64,000 nucleotides of DNA from Gautieria morchelliformis (GCA_015179125.1 WHVA01000356.1:56524-120523), one strand, 5' to 3'. Shown: positions 1 through 12,460, counted from the stretch's first letter. Notes: a model not told the origin generated them from the sequence alone. Program-made: numbers and translations.

Positions 1-2
1 TC

Positions 3-2045
3 AGGCAGTACAATGCTGCATTTGCATTCACTTCCTTGGGAGCCGAGTTTGATCTAGATTTGCTTCGGGAGGGTCGTGGTCCATATGTCCTCAAGCTGCA
101 GGGCGAACTGTATCATATTCATGGCTCTCTCATCCCTAACCCTGGGAGGCGGATACAGTATGCCCAACTTTATATATATGATCCAGCATTGGCTTTGGCA
201 CAGAGGAACGCGCGTAACCCAGGTCTGTCTCCAACTATCATGGGAGACTTGCAGGAAATGCTCCTCCTATGCAATCCTCATGTTCCCATATATAGACAAG
301 CGGCTGAGAGGCTCAGAGCTCAGGGACAGAATGGTGAGATCCGGGCTAGGCTCACGTACAGGGAACACAGGGATCCTAGGAGGTATAATATCCCTACTGC
401 AGATGAGATTGCGGTGGTTCTTCCTGGAGATGGCATCATCCCTGAACATAGGGATGTTATTGTCCAGCTCAAAGGTGGGCGCTTTCGAAGGGTATCCGAT
501 ATGAATCCAAACTATGCCTCTCTTCACTATGTCTTGCTCTTTCCCAGGGGAGAGTTGGGGTGGCAACCTGGTATTCGCTATCGCCAATTACCAGGCGGGC
601 GTGAGCGAAGTGGGCGTGTCACCCAAATTCAGTTCCATTCCTATCGTCTCTTCCAGAGAACAGAAGAACCTACAACACTCCTGCGTGCTGGCAAATTATT
701 CCAGCAGTACATTGTAGACTCTTGGGCCGCTGCAGAGCAAAGCAGGCTGTGGTGGATCAGGACAAATCAACACACTCTCCGTGCTGAGATGTATAACCAG
801 ATGATGGATGCCTTTCATCGCAATGACAATGACAGAGATCCAAACAACTTGGGCGCAAGATCCATTCTGCCTGCCACATTTCAGGGGGGGACACGGGACA
901 TGCAGCAAAACCTGCAGAACTCTCTGGCCATTTCAAGGAAGCATGGTGTGGCAGATCTCTTTATTACCATGACTGCCAATCCCAACTGGCAGGAGGTATT
1001 GGATGCATTGTTGCCCGGACAATCTCCTCAGGACAGGCCTGACCTGGTGTCGCGGGTGTTCCAGCTCAAAAAGAAATACCTCATTGACTTGATCGTCAAG
1101 GAAAAGATTTTTGGGGAGACCGTCGCTCGCGTCCACACCATTGAATTCCAGAAAAGGGGACTCCCACACATGCATATTCTTATCTGGTTTGAAAGAGGTT
1201 CCAAGATCAGACATCCACATGAGGTGGATTCAATGATTTCAGCAGAGTTCCCTGATCCAGAGACTCATCCTGTCCTCTACCGGTTGGTCTGTGAGCTGAT
1301 GACACATGGTCCCTGTGGACAAATGAAACCAAATGCACCCTGCATGGAAAATGGCAAGTGCAAGAAAGGCTTCCCAAAGCCATTCTGTGAGGAAACCAGT
1401 CTGAATGAGGATGGATATCCAAAATATTGTCGTCGCAATGATGGAAGGCTGCACAATGTCAGAGGTGACATGCTGGACAACAGATGGGTTGTGCCATACT
1501 CTGCTCTGCTCTTGCTCAAATTCTGGTGTCACATCAACCCTGAACTCACCATCAATGTGAGGTGTATCAAGTATATTCACAAGTATCTCTACAAGGGCCA
1601 TGATCGGACCACCATGGAGTTTGGTCGCACCCAGGATGAAATTAAGCAGTACCTGGACGCTCGCTATGTCAGTGCTCATGAGGCCTGTTGGAGGTTGCTG
1701 GAGTGGGAAATCCACACCCAGGTGCCTGCAGTCATGGCACTGCCAGTCCATGAAAAGGACCATCACACAATCATCTTTGATCCCGACCAGGATGTGGACA
1801 ACATCCTGGAAAGGGCTGAGGCGAAAAAGACACCGCTCATGGCTTACTTTGAGGCCAATGATATCTACCCTGAAGCACGTGATCTGCTCTATGTGGAGTT
1901 TCCTGAGCATTTTACCTGGCACTCACAGGAAAAGGTATGGACACCACGCCAAGGAGGTTATAGCATCGGTCGCCTTCACTTTGCAAACCCTAGATCAGGA
2001 GAGAGGTTTTTTGTGCGCACTCTCCTCACAGTGGTCAAGGGCTAG
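3..2045 (+). pseudogene. Helitron Rep (HUH nuclease) part of the Rep/helicase protein, partial and frameshifted
   Basis: N-terminal half of a Helitron replication initiator-helicase, which nicks and rejoins single DNA strands during rolling-circle transposition. The frame is open from base 3, so the true start is off the window. The Helitron-like N domain is present. The HUH metal site is seen as PHMHILIWF near 1165-1190. The tyrosine region (KYIHKYLYKG) is near 1568-1600, followed by the conserved YVSAHEACWRLLEWEI stretch. The frame closes at a TAG at 2043-2045, directly where the protein should continue as ARSFEELRSV. That sequence is in the next frame, so one base appears lost around 2040. 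The nuclease residues look intact. As written the gene cannot make the full Rep-helicase fusion unless the indel is a sequencing error. Confidence 0.88.
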
Positions 2046-3915
2046 ATCCTTTGAGGAGCTTAGGTCGGTGGATGGCATACAATATGCTACTTACAAGGAG
2101 GCCTGTCGTGCAAGGGGACTTCTGGATGATGATCAGGAGTTGAGGTTGTGTCTCCAGGAAGCCAGTGGCATGAAAACAGGTGCTCAGCTCAGACATCTCT
2201 TTGCCACCATCCTTGGCCATTGCAATCCATCAGGCCCCGGTAGACTGTGGGATGGCTTCAGGGAGCACATATGTGATGATCTCAGACATCAGCTCCAAAT
2301 CAGACATGGTATGCAGGATCCACAGGACGATCAGGTTTATGATTTTGGCCTCTTTCTCTTGGAAAAGATCCTCCAGCAGGGTGGAATGTCCTTGAGCAGC
2401 TTTGATGATATGCCTCGGGTGGCAGGCGAGTGGGAGGCCCTCATTGGAAACAGGTTCATAGCTGAGCAGAGGGACTATGACCCTGTTGAAGAGAGACAGA
2501 TGGCTGATGAGGAGGTTCCCAAGCTGAATGAGGGGCAAAGGTCTGCGCATGACCAGATATTACGGTCAGCACTGACCAGAGATGCTCATGGGAAACCTGA
2601 TGGACAAATGTTTTTTGTCACTGGCTCAGGTGGCGCCGGGAAATCATTCACATGGAACACTCTAATCCACTCCTGTAGAGCGGAGAGCCTCATTGTGATT
2701 GCAGTAGCCTCATCTGCAATGGCTGCACTTATCCTCACTAAGGGTACAACCTCTCATAGCATGCTTGGAATTCCCATTCCTGTCCATGAGCGCTCTTTCT
2801 CCTCCATCAAAAAGAACTCTGACAAGGCTGACATGCTGAGACGGGCCAGTCTCCTCATCTGGGATGAGGCTGCAATGCAGCATCGCCATGCCATAGAGGC
2901 CATTGACAGGACACTGAGGGATTTCCTTGACCAGCCTGACAGACCCTTTGGTGGCATCACAGTCGCCTTTGGAGGTGACTTTCAGCAGACTCTCCCAATC
3001 GTCCCTAAAGGCTCCAAGGAGGATATCGTGGGAGCTACCCTTCAGAAGTCATATCTGTGGCCAAAGATCAATGTCCTCCATCTGACAGAGAACATGCGGG
3101 TGAGAAATGACCCTGACAGAGCCAGGTTTGCAGAATGGCTGCAGAATGTGGGCCAGGGAAAGGATCTCCCACTAGATCATACGTTCTCACTGCCTCCTCA
3201 CATGGTTTGTGGCCCTGGAATTGAAGATCTGATCCAGGAAATATACCCTGGCATTGGCAATCATGTCCCTGCCCAGGACAATTACTTTTTGGAGCGTGCC
3301 ATCCTCTGTGCCAGAAACACTGAGGTCAATGAGATCAATTCCATGGTGTTTAGGGAGTTTCCAGGTGATGCTCAGGTCTTGCACTGTGCAAATTCCATTG
3401 AAGAGTCCGACGATGCAGATCGGTATCCTGTGGAGTATCTGAATTCCATAGAGATGGGCTGTCTTCCTCCTGCTCGCTTGCAAGTCAAGCCTGGAGTGCC
3501 TCTGATGCTGTTGCGCAATTTGGATCAGAAGCAAGGACTATGCAATGGGACAAGGTTGCGGTTGGTGAGGATAAGCATTAGAGTGTTGGAGGTCAGGATC
3601 ATCTCAGGTCCATGTGCAGGAAATATTGCTTTCATCCCCAGGATCATCATTAAGCCATCAGAGGGAGAGTTGCCATTTGTGCTGAAAAGGAGGCAGTTTC
3701 CAGTGCGTTTGGCATTTGCAATGACTATCAACAAGTCTCAGGGACAGTCTTTGGGTACGGTTGGGCTGGACCTGAGATATCCAGTGTTTGGACATGGTCA
3801 GTTGTATGTTGGTGTATCAAGAGGGACCAACTGGAACAGAGTGAAGGTCTTGCTTGAGGAGGGTTTGGACACAACCAACATTGTATATAAAGATGTATTA
3901 CTTAGAGCTCTTTGA
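2042..3915 (+). pseudogene. Pif1-like helicase part of Helitron H1 Rep/helicase
   Basis: C-terminal half of the same protein, in the +1 frame relative to the Rep part. It is a superfamily 1B DNA helicase of the Pif1/RecD2 type that unwinds the transposon strand. Visible motifs in order: Walker A GSGGAGKS (about 2625-2645), Walker B LLIWDEAAM (about 2850-2876), motif III FGGDFQQTLPIV (about 2970-3000), ENMRV (3085-3100), MTINKSQGQSLG (3720-3755) and the end motif LYVGVSRGTN (3805-3835). The stop is TGA at 3913-3915, about 150 bp before the Helitron terminus, a usual spacing. An open frame overlaps the Rep frame from 1600, but recognisable helicase sequence begins only after the frameshift. All helicase motifs are intact. 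Confidence 0.9.
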
Positions 3916-4036
3916 TTTTGTTATATTCACTTCTCTTGATATGGTTTATGTGTGTTACTTGATTTTACTTGATGCAAATTGGTTACTTTTATTTTCCCCA
4001 ATGCACTTGACCTTACCGATGCGTTTGACCTACACC

Positions 4037-4064
4037 CCCGCGCGAAGCGCGGGTACCCACCTAG
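4037..4064 (+). other. Helitron H1 3' terminus: hairpin and CTAG
   Basis: Stem CCCGCGC / GCGCGGG with GAA loop (4037-4053), then TACCCACCTAG. In Helitrons this hairpin marks the end of strand transfer. The same layout recurs at 19275-19302, 34769-34796 and 40657-40684 with changed stem bases. Confidence 0.9.
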
Positions 4065-4500
4065 TTACACTATATGAAAGCGCCTCGGTGGGTTGTGGGC
4101 GTCGCTTATGTCAGGTTTTAGGTCATCAGTTTGTCAGCGGCACGCGAGCGGCGCAGCCGCGAGTCAAGAACACTGCGCAGCATGGTCACGTGACCGTTTG
4201 CGTTCCAAATTAGGTCAGCGGCGAGCGGCGCAGCCGCGAGCATAGAACGCTGCGCAGCGGTCACGTGAGCCGTTCGCGACCAGAGCGCGCATACGCGAGC
4301 GTGGTCCGTGCACGACACGCGCGCGCGGTATAAAGGCCGAACGGTAAGGAGGGAATGCCAGGAACCTGCCCAACCGGCGATTCCTCTGTCTGCTGTCTGC
4401 TGTCTGCTCTGTCTGTTGTCTCCTCCATTAGCTGGCTGGCTGTCTATTGCTTTAGCTGACTGGCTATCTATTGGCTTGGCTGGCTTTCTACTGGTAGGTA
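4065..4500 (+). promoter_or_regulatory. Helitron H2 5' terminus and promoter
   Basis: The element starts TTACACTATATGAAAG and passes through GGTGGGTTGTGGGCG. It then has two copies of a GC palindrome (GCGGCGCAGCCGC core, about 4149 and 4226), the 12-bp palindrome GGTCACGTGACC at 4184-4195, a GTGGTCCGTGCACGAC block near 4300 and TATAAA at 4329-4334. A pyrimidine-rich leader and a GTAGGT splice donor near 4494 follow. The same order is present at 19303-20270 and, in part, at 34797-35060, which argues that this is the element's own promoter and first exon. Confidence 0.7.
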
Positions 4501-5754
4501 ATATCTTTTTTTTGATGCATTGCCATGTATTTTATTTTATTTGTGTTAGTAATTTTATTGGTTCCTTTTTTTTTCATCATATAGTATTGTCACTGTAACT
4601 ACACTACATATCATGAAAAACTGTTTATATCCGTGCCAGTATCAGAGCACAGATGTCTTTTTTGGCGATCGAAGATCCTGGATTTAAGCGCCCGCAGGCC
4701 CTGGCTTCCTGGCTTGGCTCTGGCCTGTCAAAACCTGAGCCAGGCCCTGGAGCCGGATGTGCCAACGGCTTGGGCCTGGTTTGGCTCGGCCTATCGGCGG
4801 CTCAGCCTGGCTCGGCAGACGGCCTGGGCTGAGCCGTGCCCATCACTACTAGCTACGAAACATATCCAACTGGAAGGGACATCCGATCCGCCAGACCCGT
4901 CTATTTGGGTTTGTCATGCACGGTACATCAGGTGTGTATTCTGCATGAGCCATAGCTCAATTGATATAAATGGAATTAAATAAAGATAAAATAGGGGTTG
5001 TTGAACAAAACAGCGTGGGTGCACTTTCAGTAGATGTGGGTAGAGATTTCATTAGGCTCAGAGTCAGTGTGCTGTCGGTAGGCACAAGTACAGTCAATGA
5101 TCCGTTTGGCACGCTTTCATTAGGTGTGGCACACTTTCAGGAGGTGCGACTTTCGGCGGGCAGCGCCTAGGCAGATGGTTTGATCTGTTTATGTTGGATT
5201 TTCATGGAGGGGGATGCAGAGGAAGGGGCAACACCGACTTGGTGTTACGGGGAATTACAAACGGATGGGGCAAGTATGTAAACTACTGCATTTGTAAGTC
5301 ACGGCTCGGTCACTCGGGAAAGCGATGCGTCGATCGGCACCGCTTGCAATCCTAGAAATATCAACTGGTTGAACCCCACTTTTGCCCAAGAGCTCCCATC
5401 CACCCGCATTGTGTATATTATTGTTCACGTTTGCAAAGTCAAATATCCGTGTCGAATATGGTGAACGACCGACCAGGCAGGTTAGAGCGTACTTTGAATT
5501 GTCAACAGTCTGCGTGTTCAGACAGAAAGTGATGATGACTGAAAGGTATAGAGAGCTCGATACATGAATGAACGGCATTGGGGCTTTCATTGAGACATAT
5601 ATAAAGCCAATCTCAGTCTCTTTCATCGACTCATGCGGTCTGTCCGCGCAAGATCATCAGTGGCACTCTGCGTTTAGGCACGAGACAATCCACCACGATT
5701 GAATCACGGTAGAGTGTGCATGGTAGAAAATAATTGCGGTCTGAGTACATCCGA
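4500..5754. other. No gene recognised; GC-rich block and a boundary repeat
   Basis: Up to about 4600 this matches the 5' intron-like part of H3 (20270-20355), after which the two diverge. At 4680-4850 there is a block rich in GGCTCGG/CCGAGCC whose right end, read on the minus strand, is TAGTGATGGGCACGGC. This resembles a hAT-type terminus, but I find no left partner. At 4970-5022 lies the short repeat described separately. The remainder has no convincing coding frame. Confidence 0.4.
4970..5022 (+). repeat. Left copy of a direct repeat that brackets the H2 insert
   Basis: The sequence reads ATGGAATTAAATAAAGATAAAA, a few bases, then TTGTTGAACAAAA and GTGGGTGC. The same string order occurs at 18168-18236, where a run of 24 A separates the two halves and the last eight bases run into the helicase fragment. 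Confidence 0.6.
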
Positions 5755-8700
5755 CTACCAGTCAAAATCGACATTCGAGTCAATGAATCTAGGTTCCGCC
5801 CGATACTCGTCCGGTAGGAGGGTACCTTTCTCTGAGGTGCCATCTACCCAATCAAACATCCCATCATATGACCAGTGTTCTTTCTCCATTCTTTTTTGGA
5901 AAATTTCCTTCAATAGTTGATAGTTCGGCCGCTCTTCAAAGGCTAAGTTGCGACAATGTTCAAAGTATCGGGTAAACTCTGGAGGGGACCGCAGAAGAAG
6001 ATCTGCAAATTCACTCCCAGCTTTCATCTCTCCAATACGAAGTAGTTTTGCCTGCACACTGGGTGCGTAAATTCCTTGCCATGGGAGACGTCCGTGAAGG
6101 AGAAAAAGTAGAACGTTGCCCATCGCTTCAATGTCGTCGCGACGGCCTTGCTCTGCGCAAGACGGACACGCGTGAGTAAGGAACAAAGCCTCTAAATGTT
6201 TGCAACAGACCACGTCCAAAGTGTATGTTGTGACTGGCATAGCGTGGAGTACCCAGTCCAATCCGACCTTCCCTGAACGGGATGTGTGTATCGGGGGCAG
6301 AGTTCCAAAAGAGCTTGGCCAGCCCTAAATCAAACATGTGAAGAACGTTGCAACGGGTCCCTAAACCCATCGCAAAGTTTTCTGGCTTGACATCGCGTAG
6401 GATAATTCCCCTCGAATGAGCAAACTCTATTCGGTCAAGCTGATTAGAGCATTCCACTCGTCAACACAATTATGTTAACGGAAAATACATAAGGACATTA
6501 CCATCTGTTCAGCAATCATCATAACTGTTTTCAAAGAGAGTTGACCTCTGCATACTCGGCGAAGGTCTTGGAGATTTGGGCCGAGTCTATCCAACACCAT
6601 GACATGGGCTCCGCCATCCATGCCGCTCCACCGAAGCGATGGGATTCCATGGTGCCCGTGTAGGTGACGATATACTTGAGCTTCATAAGGTAAAACACAG
6701 ATGTCATCTGCCTTGCCTGTTGGCATCTCGTCCTTGATAGCAACCTCGTCCCCGGTGAGTACATGAAATCCACCAGAAACTACTCCTGATAATGATGGCA
6801 TCACTAAAGCAGCATACTTAGACGGGAATACAATCGCCCTCACCAAAGCTACCAGATCCAATCGGTTCGGTAGACTGGTAGAGACCGTTGACACGGAATC
6901 GTTGTACTCGACTGAAGGCGGTCTCCGGAGGGGATAAAGGAACACTCTCCAACACCTTACACAGAGGGGACAGCCCGTCTATGACCACCGTAGGGGCTGC
7001 AGTGCTGATGTTGACATTTGATTCTAAGCCTCCTGCTCGTTTAATTAATGCTGTCGGAAACCCTGACGTGTTCGCAGGCTCTCCAGTTCTGTATGGAGCG
7101 GCAGTTACCACAAGTATCTGAGCCGTCTGAATTTCCTCATCAATGCAACGACAATGGCTCAAAAGGTCTGGAAACAACTGAGGGTTTGGGCTGTACAAAG
7201 GGGTACATGTTGGCGGTGGTTGAACGATGGTGACTTCCACTGGCACGGAACGTTGGAAATATTGAGTGAAGGTATGGGCATCGAGTGACGAGAAGCCAAG
7301 GATCTTATACCCGCGGGCATGAAGTGCAGCGATCGCTGGGAACCCGTCTGGATATAAGTGTGGCTGCAGAAGACATTGAATACTCTGGTCTAAAGCGCCC
7401 TCGCTGATGTTGAACCCCAAACGCATTCCAACGTCTTTGAAGGCGCTCCGAGCAATGTCGACGTAAGCGGCGCCTGGTTGATGTTTACTTTGGAGTGCTT
7501 CGCATTCCATGTAAGCTGCAACTAATTGACGTGGCGTGAGGTCGGTCCAATCGGCCTGAATAATAGACTGGAGGGCCTCCCTGACGGCGGTTTCACGATC
7601 CTGTGCAAGCTGAGCTGCAGAGACACGAGATAGGGCACGGCACTTGCCAAAATTGTTCCAACCAAGTCGAATACGATGACTTTGACATCTGCAGAACCTA
7701 CGGTGTCCGATGATATTGGCACCATTTCAAATGCTGGAGAAGGATCATCCCACTCCGGCTCCTCTTCTACCTCTGAGCTATTCACGGCTGGCGGCGGGTC
7801 CCCATCATAAGGAATATTCATGGACTGCAGTACCTCCATAGTAGCCCTTACACTAGGGTCGGCCATACTACCGTTGTAAGGGCCTGAGTCGACGAGATTC
7901 GCTTGCGGGAGGCCTTCCTTCGCCATACGCTATCATAAATAAAGAAAATAATTAGAATGGCACCACAATTGGCATATAGTCTACTGACGTCACGTAACTC
8001 CTGCACCCACGAGATTGTAGCCGTCACACCTGACCAAGAATAATCTGCGGTGAATCTAAAGAGAGCTTTAGAAGATCAATTGCCAGAGCCAACATGTTCA
8101 CAACCAACTGTTTGTATAACAATAGCTCTTGATGAATTGAACATGGCTCCTGCAAGGGGAGGTTATTGAATGGAAGATGTTCATATACGAGTCCGCCTGG
8201 CTCATGGAGGTATTCCTCGTCCAGTTGGCCGCTCCATGTGTCCCAATCACTCTGAACCTTGTCAGCATCGTGACGAGAGGAGGTCCGGATAGTTTCTAGT
8301 CTATGCAGCCGCATGCGCTGACTGTGATCCTCCATGACGGAACGACAGAAGATCCGGAAACTTGATTCGTCCAATCGGTGCGGAGCTATGGGAGGAAGAC
8401 TAGCTTCAGCTGAGCTGTTCATAACTTTCTCCTCGTAGAGCTTTGGAAACGTGTGGATATAAAGTGTTGGCCCATCTCTAGTCAATGGCGGGTGAACACG
8501 TAGGTGTCTGGTTTCCTCGCTCACAGTAGATGCCACTGTGAAATAGCAGTCACTATTCATGCCCGTGGGTTTTTGCGGTGAGACAATAAATAGATAGATA
8601 TGGCGTGTCGGATTGGAGGGATCTCCCAATCCAAGATCGGTGGCGAAGACGCGCAGAGCTAAGAAAGGACGTGTAACTAGAGCCGATGCCTTTTGCACTC

Positions 8701-8767
8701 CGTAGTACGATGTCCACCGCGCTGAACGTTGAGGGATGAACCTTGTGACAACAAAAGAGTGGGCCAT
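5755..8767 (-). CDS. HAD-like domain / casein kinase 1-like protein kinase fusion, six exons
   Basis: Exons on the minus strand: 8767-8030, 7929-7644, 7614-6844, 6785-6502, 6439-6214, 6152-5755. They sum to 2703 nt, an exact 901 codons with no internal stop, which supports the model. Residues 1-246 match nothing I know. About residue 330 the HAD motif I VIVFDLVGTIL appears (nucleophile Asp near 334), with LGFSSLD as likely motif II. From about 590 follows a CK1-type kinase: IGSGSFGVV glycine loop, VAIK lysine (about 616), LGPNLQDL, LRDVKPEN catalytic loop, DLGLAK in place of DFGLAK, GTPRYASHN and RRDDIEAMG, typical of CK1. The HRD histidine is Leu, but the catalytic Asp, Lys and Asn remain. 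The 7615-7643 intron is only 29 nt, an oddity. The gene lies opposite to the Helitron that encloses it. A phosphatase-kinase partnership is only a guess. Confidence 0.75.
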
Positions 8768-8803
8768 CCTAGGACTCAATGTGTAGAACAGTTGTTGCAC
8801 CAA

Positions 8804-10092
8804 CCCGGCACCAATTTACGGTATTTGATCCCGCGGCGCCCGGACCGAAACGTGACGGAGGAACCGCGATACCTGGCTGCTTTTATGGCCTTGGGTGAGT
8901 CTAGGAACGTCAGGTGCTCCCAAGGTGGTATGTTTCTTCATTGTTCCAATGAGGAATTTCAATTTGCCTTACATGTCACGAGGCCAGTGTGCGCCAGTGA
9001 CGTTACCACGGGCCGTCGTTCACTCAAGTCCGAGTCCGAGTCGTTGCGCGCGCGTGGGTATTTTGTGGCTGCCGTGACCACGCGAAAGAATCAAATTGAC
9101 AGTACAGAGTCTCTTCTTGACTCATGGCACGCGTACGTTGGCGGGGAGTTGACAGGAATCACAACAATGTAGCGTCGTCACGTAGAAGTTGTACGGCCCA
9201 GGCCTCCCACAACACTACTTCCCTCCGATTATCGGTTATCGCAGATACAAGTGTTCGTGACCAATCACCATTCTGACCTACTAAGCGATGTCATCTCTTG
9301 TCTATAATGCGACTTATCTAGATGTCTTACAGAGCCCTGGTGGAACATGGATGAAATGGCAATACCAAGAGGGTAATCGCATCACCTTCCACGAGCCTCC
9401 CATGACCTATTGAAAGGGAGTCTCGCGATTCTATGCTAGTGTAAGCGCATTCCCTTACTTGAATAGAAAATGTGGTTTGTGAGCGCAGCCAAAGGTCTCA
9501 GCGACTGGCGCGATTATCAGGTATCCATCAGCGTGTGAGATGTTTGCATATCATGCTGACTTATCTCTTAGTGCTACCCATTCGGCGCGTTATGCTGTAA
9601 TTTTAGTTATCCATCATGACCAACCATCTGGCTATGGTATTATTTGAAACACATGAATGGAGCCTTCCGACCACAACCCCGGGCTAACAGCACCTTCTGA
9701 ACAGATGAAGGTAGCCGATGTTTAAAATATGCAACTCCTGACCCTACGTCCCATCCCTGCTTAGCTGCAAACATCTTTAAAAGCCTGCTGCTTCCCCCTG
9801 TTGAATCTCACCTCTCTGGGATATAGCCTCCTGATCCATGTCACTAAGACTGGGCTCCGTAGTATTCTGGAAACCAACGAGGCCGATATTCGCAATATCT
9901 TCTGGCTCCTGGACAGGCCAACCTGCCAGGAAGGAGCGACCTTGTTGTGTTGTTGCCATCACGGACAAAGGGCCCATTATTGCACCACTTTGTGGCGCCA
10001 CACAATTGAGTGCCAACCAGTGGGGTAGACGACGGGGTGTGAGTGCCTTAGTGTGACTTGTTGGATATAAAACTCACAACATAATTACACAG
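8804..10092. other. Intergenic, nothing recognised
   Basis: This is the upstream side of the HAD-kinase gene, so its promoter should lie here. I see no clear TATA box, repeat or plausible coding frame. Open frames at 8729-9172 and 9777-10056 have no recognisable protein character. Confidence 0.4.
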
Positions 10093-10473
10093 ATGGTGCC
10101 TGAATGGTGGCAACCTGTCAACTTTACCAACATCGCACTCCCTACTCCATTTGATGGTTGCAATGTGCAGCGTGCTCCAGTCACCATAGCTCACGATAGC
10201 AGAATTGCAAGGCCTGCACAATTTCCAAACTTCAAGCCATCATACATTTGGGCTGGCGACGCCGGTCAAGTGATTCCCTCCGATCAGTTGCGGTACTTGG
10301 CTATAGTCAATCCATATCTCGAGATTAGCACTGCTGAAATTGAGCATCTCTCGCGCTGGTGGCAATATTGTAATTTCCTTCCTATGTTATTAAAGGTCCC
10401 CCGCTATATCTCATCACGTTATAGGGGATGTACACCACCCGGTGCCGCGATAGTGTACCAGGGACTTTCCTAA
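10093..10473 (+). CDS. Small unidentified open frame, possible gene fragment
   Basis: Up to 126 codons from ATG. The first 95 residues have a protein-like composition (WWQPVNFTNIALPTPFDGC at the start, several W and P), but I do not recognise a family. No signal peptide or membrane helix is evident. The last 30 codons run into a stretch that resembles a broken tRNA-like sequence on the other strand, so the true end may be earlier. It may be an exon of a captured gene or chance. Confidence 0.25.
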   Translation: MVPEWWQPVNFTNIALPTPFDGCNVQRAPVTIAHDSRIARPAQFPNFKPSYIWAGDAGQVIPSDQLRYLAIVNPYLEISTAEIEHLSRWWQYCNFLPMLLKVPRYISSRYRGCTPPGAAIVYQGLS

Positions 10474-12000
10474 CCATTAGACCATTTCTCAACACCTTTC
10501 AGAATATTTAGCGAGAACTGTTTCTGCATGCATACACGTCACTAACCTGCATCCAACAGGAAGAAGTCACTCAGCTCAGATTGTACATATTTGGACACCA
10601 AATACTACAAGCACTCGTAACCTTTTGATTGGCGTATTAAGCCTTGCTTTCGATTTATATAATTCATTATGTTACCGGCCACTTGTTCTATTTACTGCTG
10701 ATCAGTAGGTGTTTACCCAAGGATCATAATGGAGGCGCACGCGAGGCAATAGCAGCATGGAGGACTACGATCTTGGTCGAAGCATAATGAAACGTGTCCA
10801 CAGGCCGCCGTCAGCAAATCGCAAAGACACTAGTGCTGGCTCCAGTACTGCTCCTGCCGTACTGATGCACAGTCACACCTTATGCCATGCCTGTCAAGAA
10901 ATGTCCACGAGAATGTCACAAATTCCACGTCTTAACTCCACATATACCACCCTCTCTTCCTACACGAGTCGATTGGAGACAACGATACTTTCTTAGCCGC
11001 TTTCGCCATTCTCCCTCCACGGTGAAGTCCGCCATGTTCTTCAGCATAGAACTGCTATCCACAAAGGACAGTGGCTACGGACTTTTGTGGCGCGTGCAAA
11101 TTTATTACAAGTCCAAAAAGTGACGCCTTAAGTGGTGTTTGGCATTTTAGGCTTGCTCCAACTCTGGGGTCCATATCCACGCTGAGAAAGCTACACCGTC
11201 ACTCAGTTCTCACAGCTGACATTAATCAACTGTGCACTCTAATCTCTGAACCACCCGAACCTCTCGCCTTGAGGCTATCTAGTAACTTGATGGCTGGCGT
11301 TGTTCGGTGCGCATAGCGAGATTTACGTTTAAAACTTCTTTTGAACTAAGTACCCTCATTGTATATGCGGATAAGCCTTCCCTAATCCTCAGAGTCTTTA
11401 AAAGTCAGCAGAGGTATCACTTCTCTGATGTACTTTCCGTAATCTCGTCCCTTCAACCAGTGGAGCATGAAATATTTGAAACAGGCATAGGAAGTCTCGT
11501 TGCTTTGTTAAAGAAAAATCTCTAAGGTCGTCATGCGATGGATGGGGCAAGCCTGGCGATGGCTCACCCGAATGGTCTTCGGTAAGCATGACGTCCGCTT
11601 TTGGTGTCTTCGTGTGCCGGTCAACAGCTTGGGAGACCACCCAAGATCCAATGTCATTATTCGTGCAAGAATTTAATTTTGTAACCGTCATTTACCAGGG
11701 AAGACGCTCTCAACTTGGCTGTCAATCCGGCGATGGCGATGGCAACAGAGTTTGACGGAACAATCGATGCAAGCGTCCTTTCCCTCCAATGAATCTAACT
11801 CTTATTTCGAACCTTTTGTATATCTTAGGATTGGGATATGATATTTAGAAAACTTGGAGCAGGTAGAAGGAGATGGTAATTCCCGTGTGTTCTGTGTTTT
11901 TGATGGAGTGACGTCTTACAGACCATTTGCTTGCCAACAACGACGAGTTTGACCCGTTCCTTGCTGCAAACCTCGAGATCCTTCCTCTGAGTCGCGCCAT
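10474..12000. other. Non-coding or decayed, nothing recognised
   Basis: Short frames on both strands with no recognisable domains. No terminal repeats or target duplications were found by eye. Confidence 0.35.
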
Positions 12001-12018
12001 CCACCCAACAAGAACAAA

Positions 12019-12460
12019 TTGCACCAACTCGACGAATCTCATGATCACTTATTCTCAAACTCATTCTTACACTCGTTCTCAGGCGACGTTGCTCCTATCG
12101 ACGATCCTTCTTCATCAGCCCCTATAAATGACGTACTGTTTAATCTCGACTTTGGCGATCCCGACGTTGGCCTCCGGGAAGAAATGGAGAGAGACTTGGA
12201 AGAAGCATGGAACATGAAGGTAAATGAAGAGCAGGTGGAACCAGTCCCCGCCGTGGAGGGATTCTATTTCGAAGGGTACATTTGTTTCCTTCGCTGGCTT
12301 ACATTACGGTGCGCTGACTATCATTGTAGTGTTCCCATGAAAGACAACAGAGACCTAGGTATAAGAGGCATGTATTTTATTGATGACCCGTTCGTCCCTG
12401 GCGTAGAAGTCGACCTTGGGATGGAGAATGGAGCTGTTATCCTCCAGGATGATAAGGTAA
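12019..12460 (+). pseudogene. Unidentified gene fragment with one intron
   Basis: Acidic protein segment from 12019. The frame contains DDPSSSAPINDVLFNLDF and EEMERDLEEAWNMKV, then joins over an intron with GTACAT donor (about 12278) and TTGTAG acceptor (about 12330). It continues into VPMKDNRDLGIRGMYFID and ends at a GTAAAT donor near 12456. No following exon was found, so this is probably a broken gene. I do not recognise the family. Comparable acidic leader regions occur in large fungal transposase genes, but that is only a hint. Confidence 0.35.

Larger units (their letters stand above)
1..4064 (+). mobile_element. Helitron H1, autonomous type, 5' end outside the window
   Basis: A rolling-circle transposon whose Rep/helicase gene fills the first 3.9 kb. 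The 3' terminus is typical: a perfect 7-bp stem with GAA loop at 4037-4053, an 8-nt spacer, then CTAG at 4061-4064 followed by T. There are no terminal inverted repeats or target duplication, as expected for the family. The next bases (from 4065) are not random flank but resemble the 5' end of another Helitron. The 5' end lies left of the window, so length is unknown. Confidence 0.9.

Noticed and set aside
1239-1922. 227-codon minus-strand frame opposite Helitron Rep
   Set aside because: Antisense shadow of the Rep frame.
4660-4860. Complete hAT MITE
   Set aside because: Only the right terminus-like sequence is visible. No left end or 8-bp duplication was found.
10425-10490. tRNA-like sequence on the minus strand (ATGGTCTAATGGTTAGGA resembles a D-arm / A box)
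   Set aside because: No T-arm consensus (GTTCGAAT) and no clean acceptor stem follow at the right distance. At best a decayed tRNA or tRNA-derived repeat.
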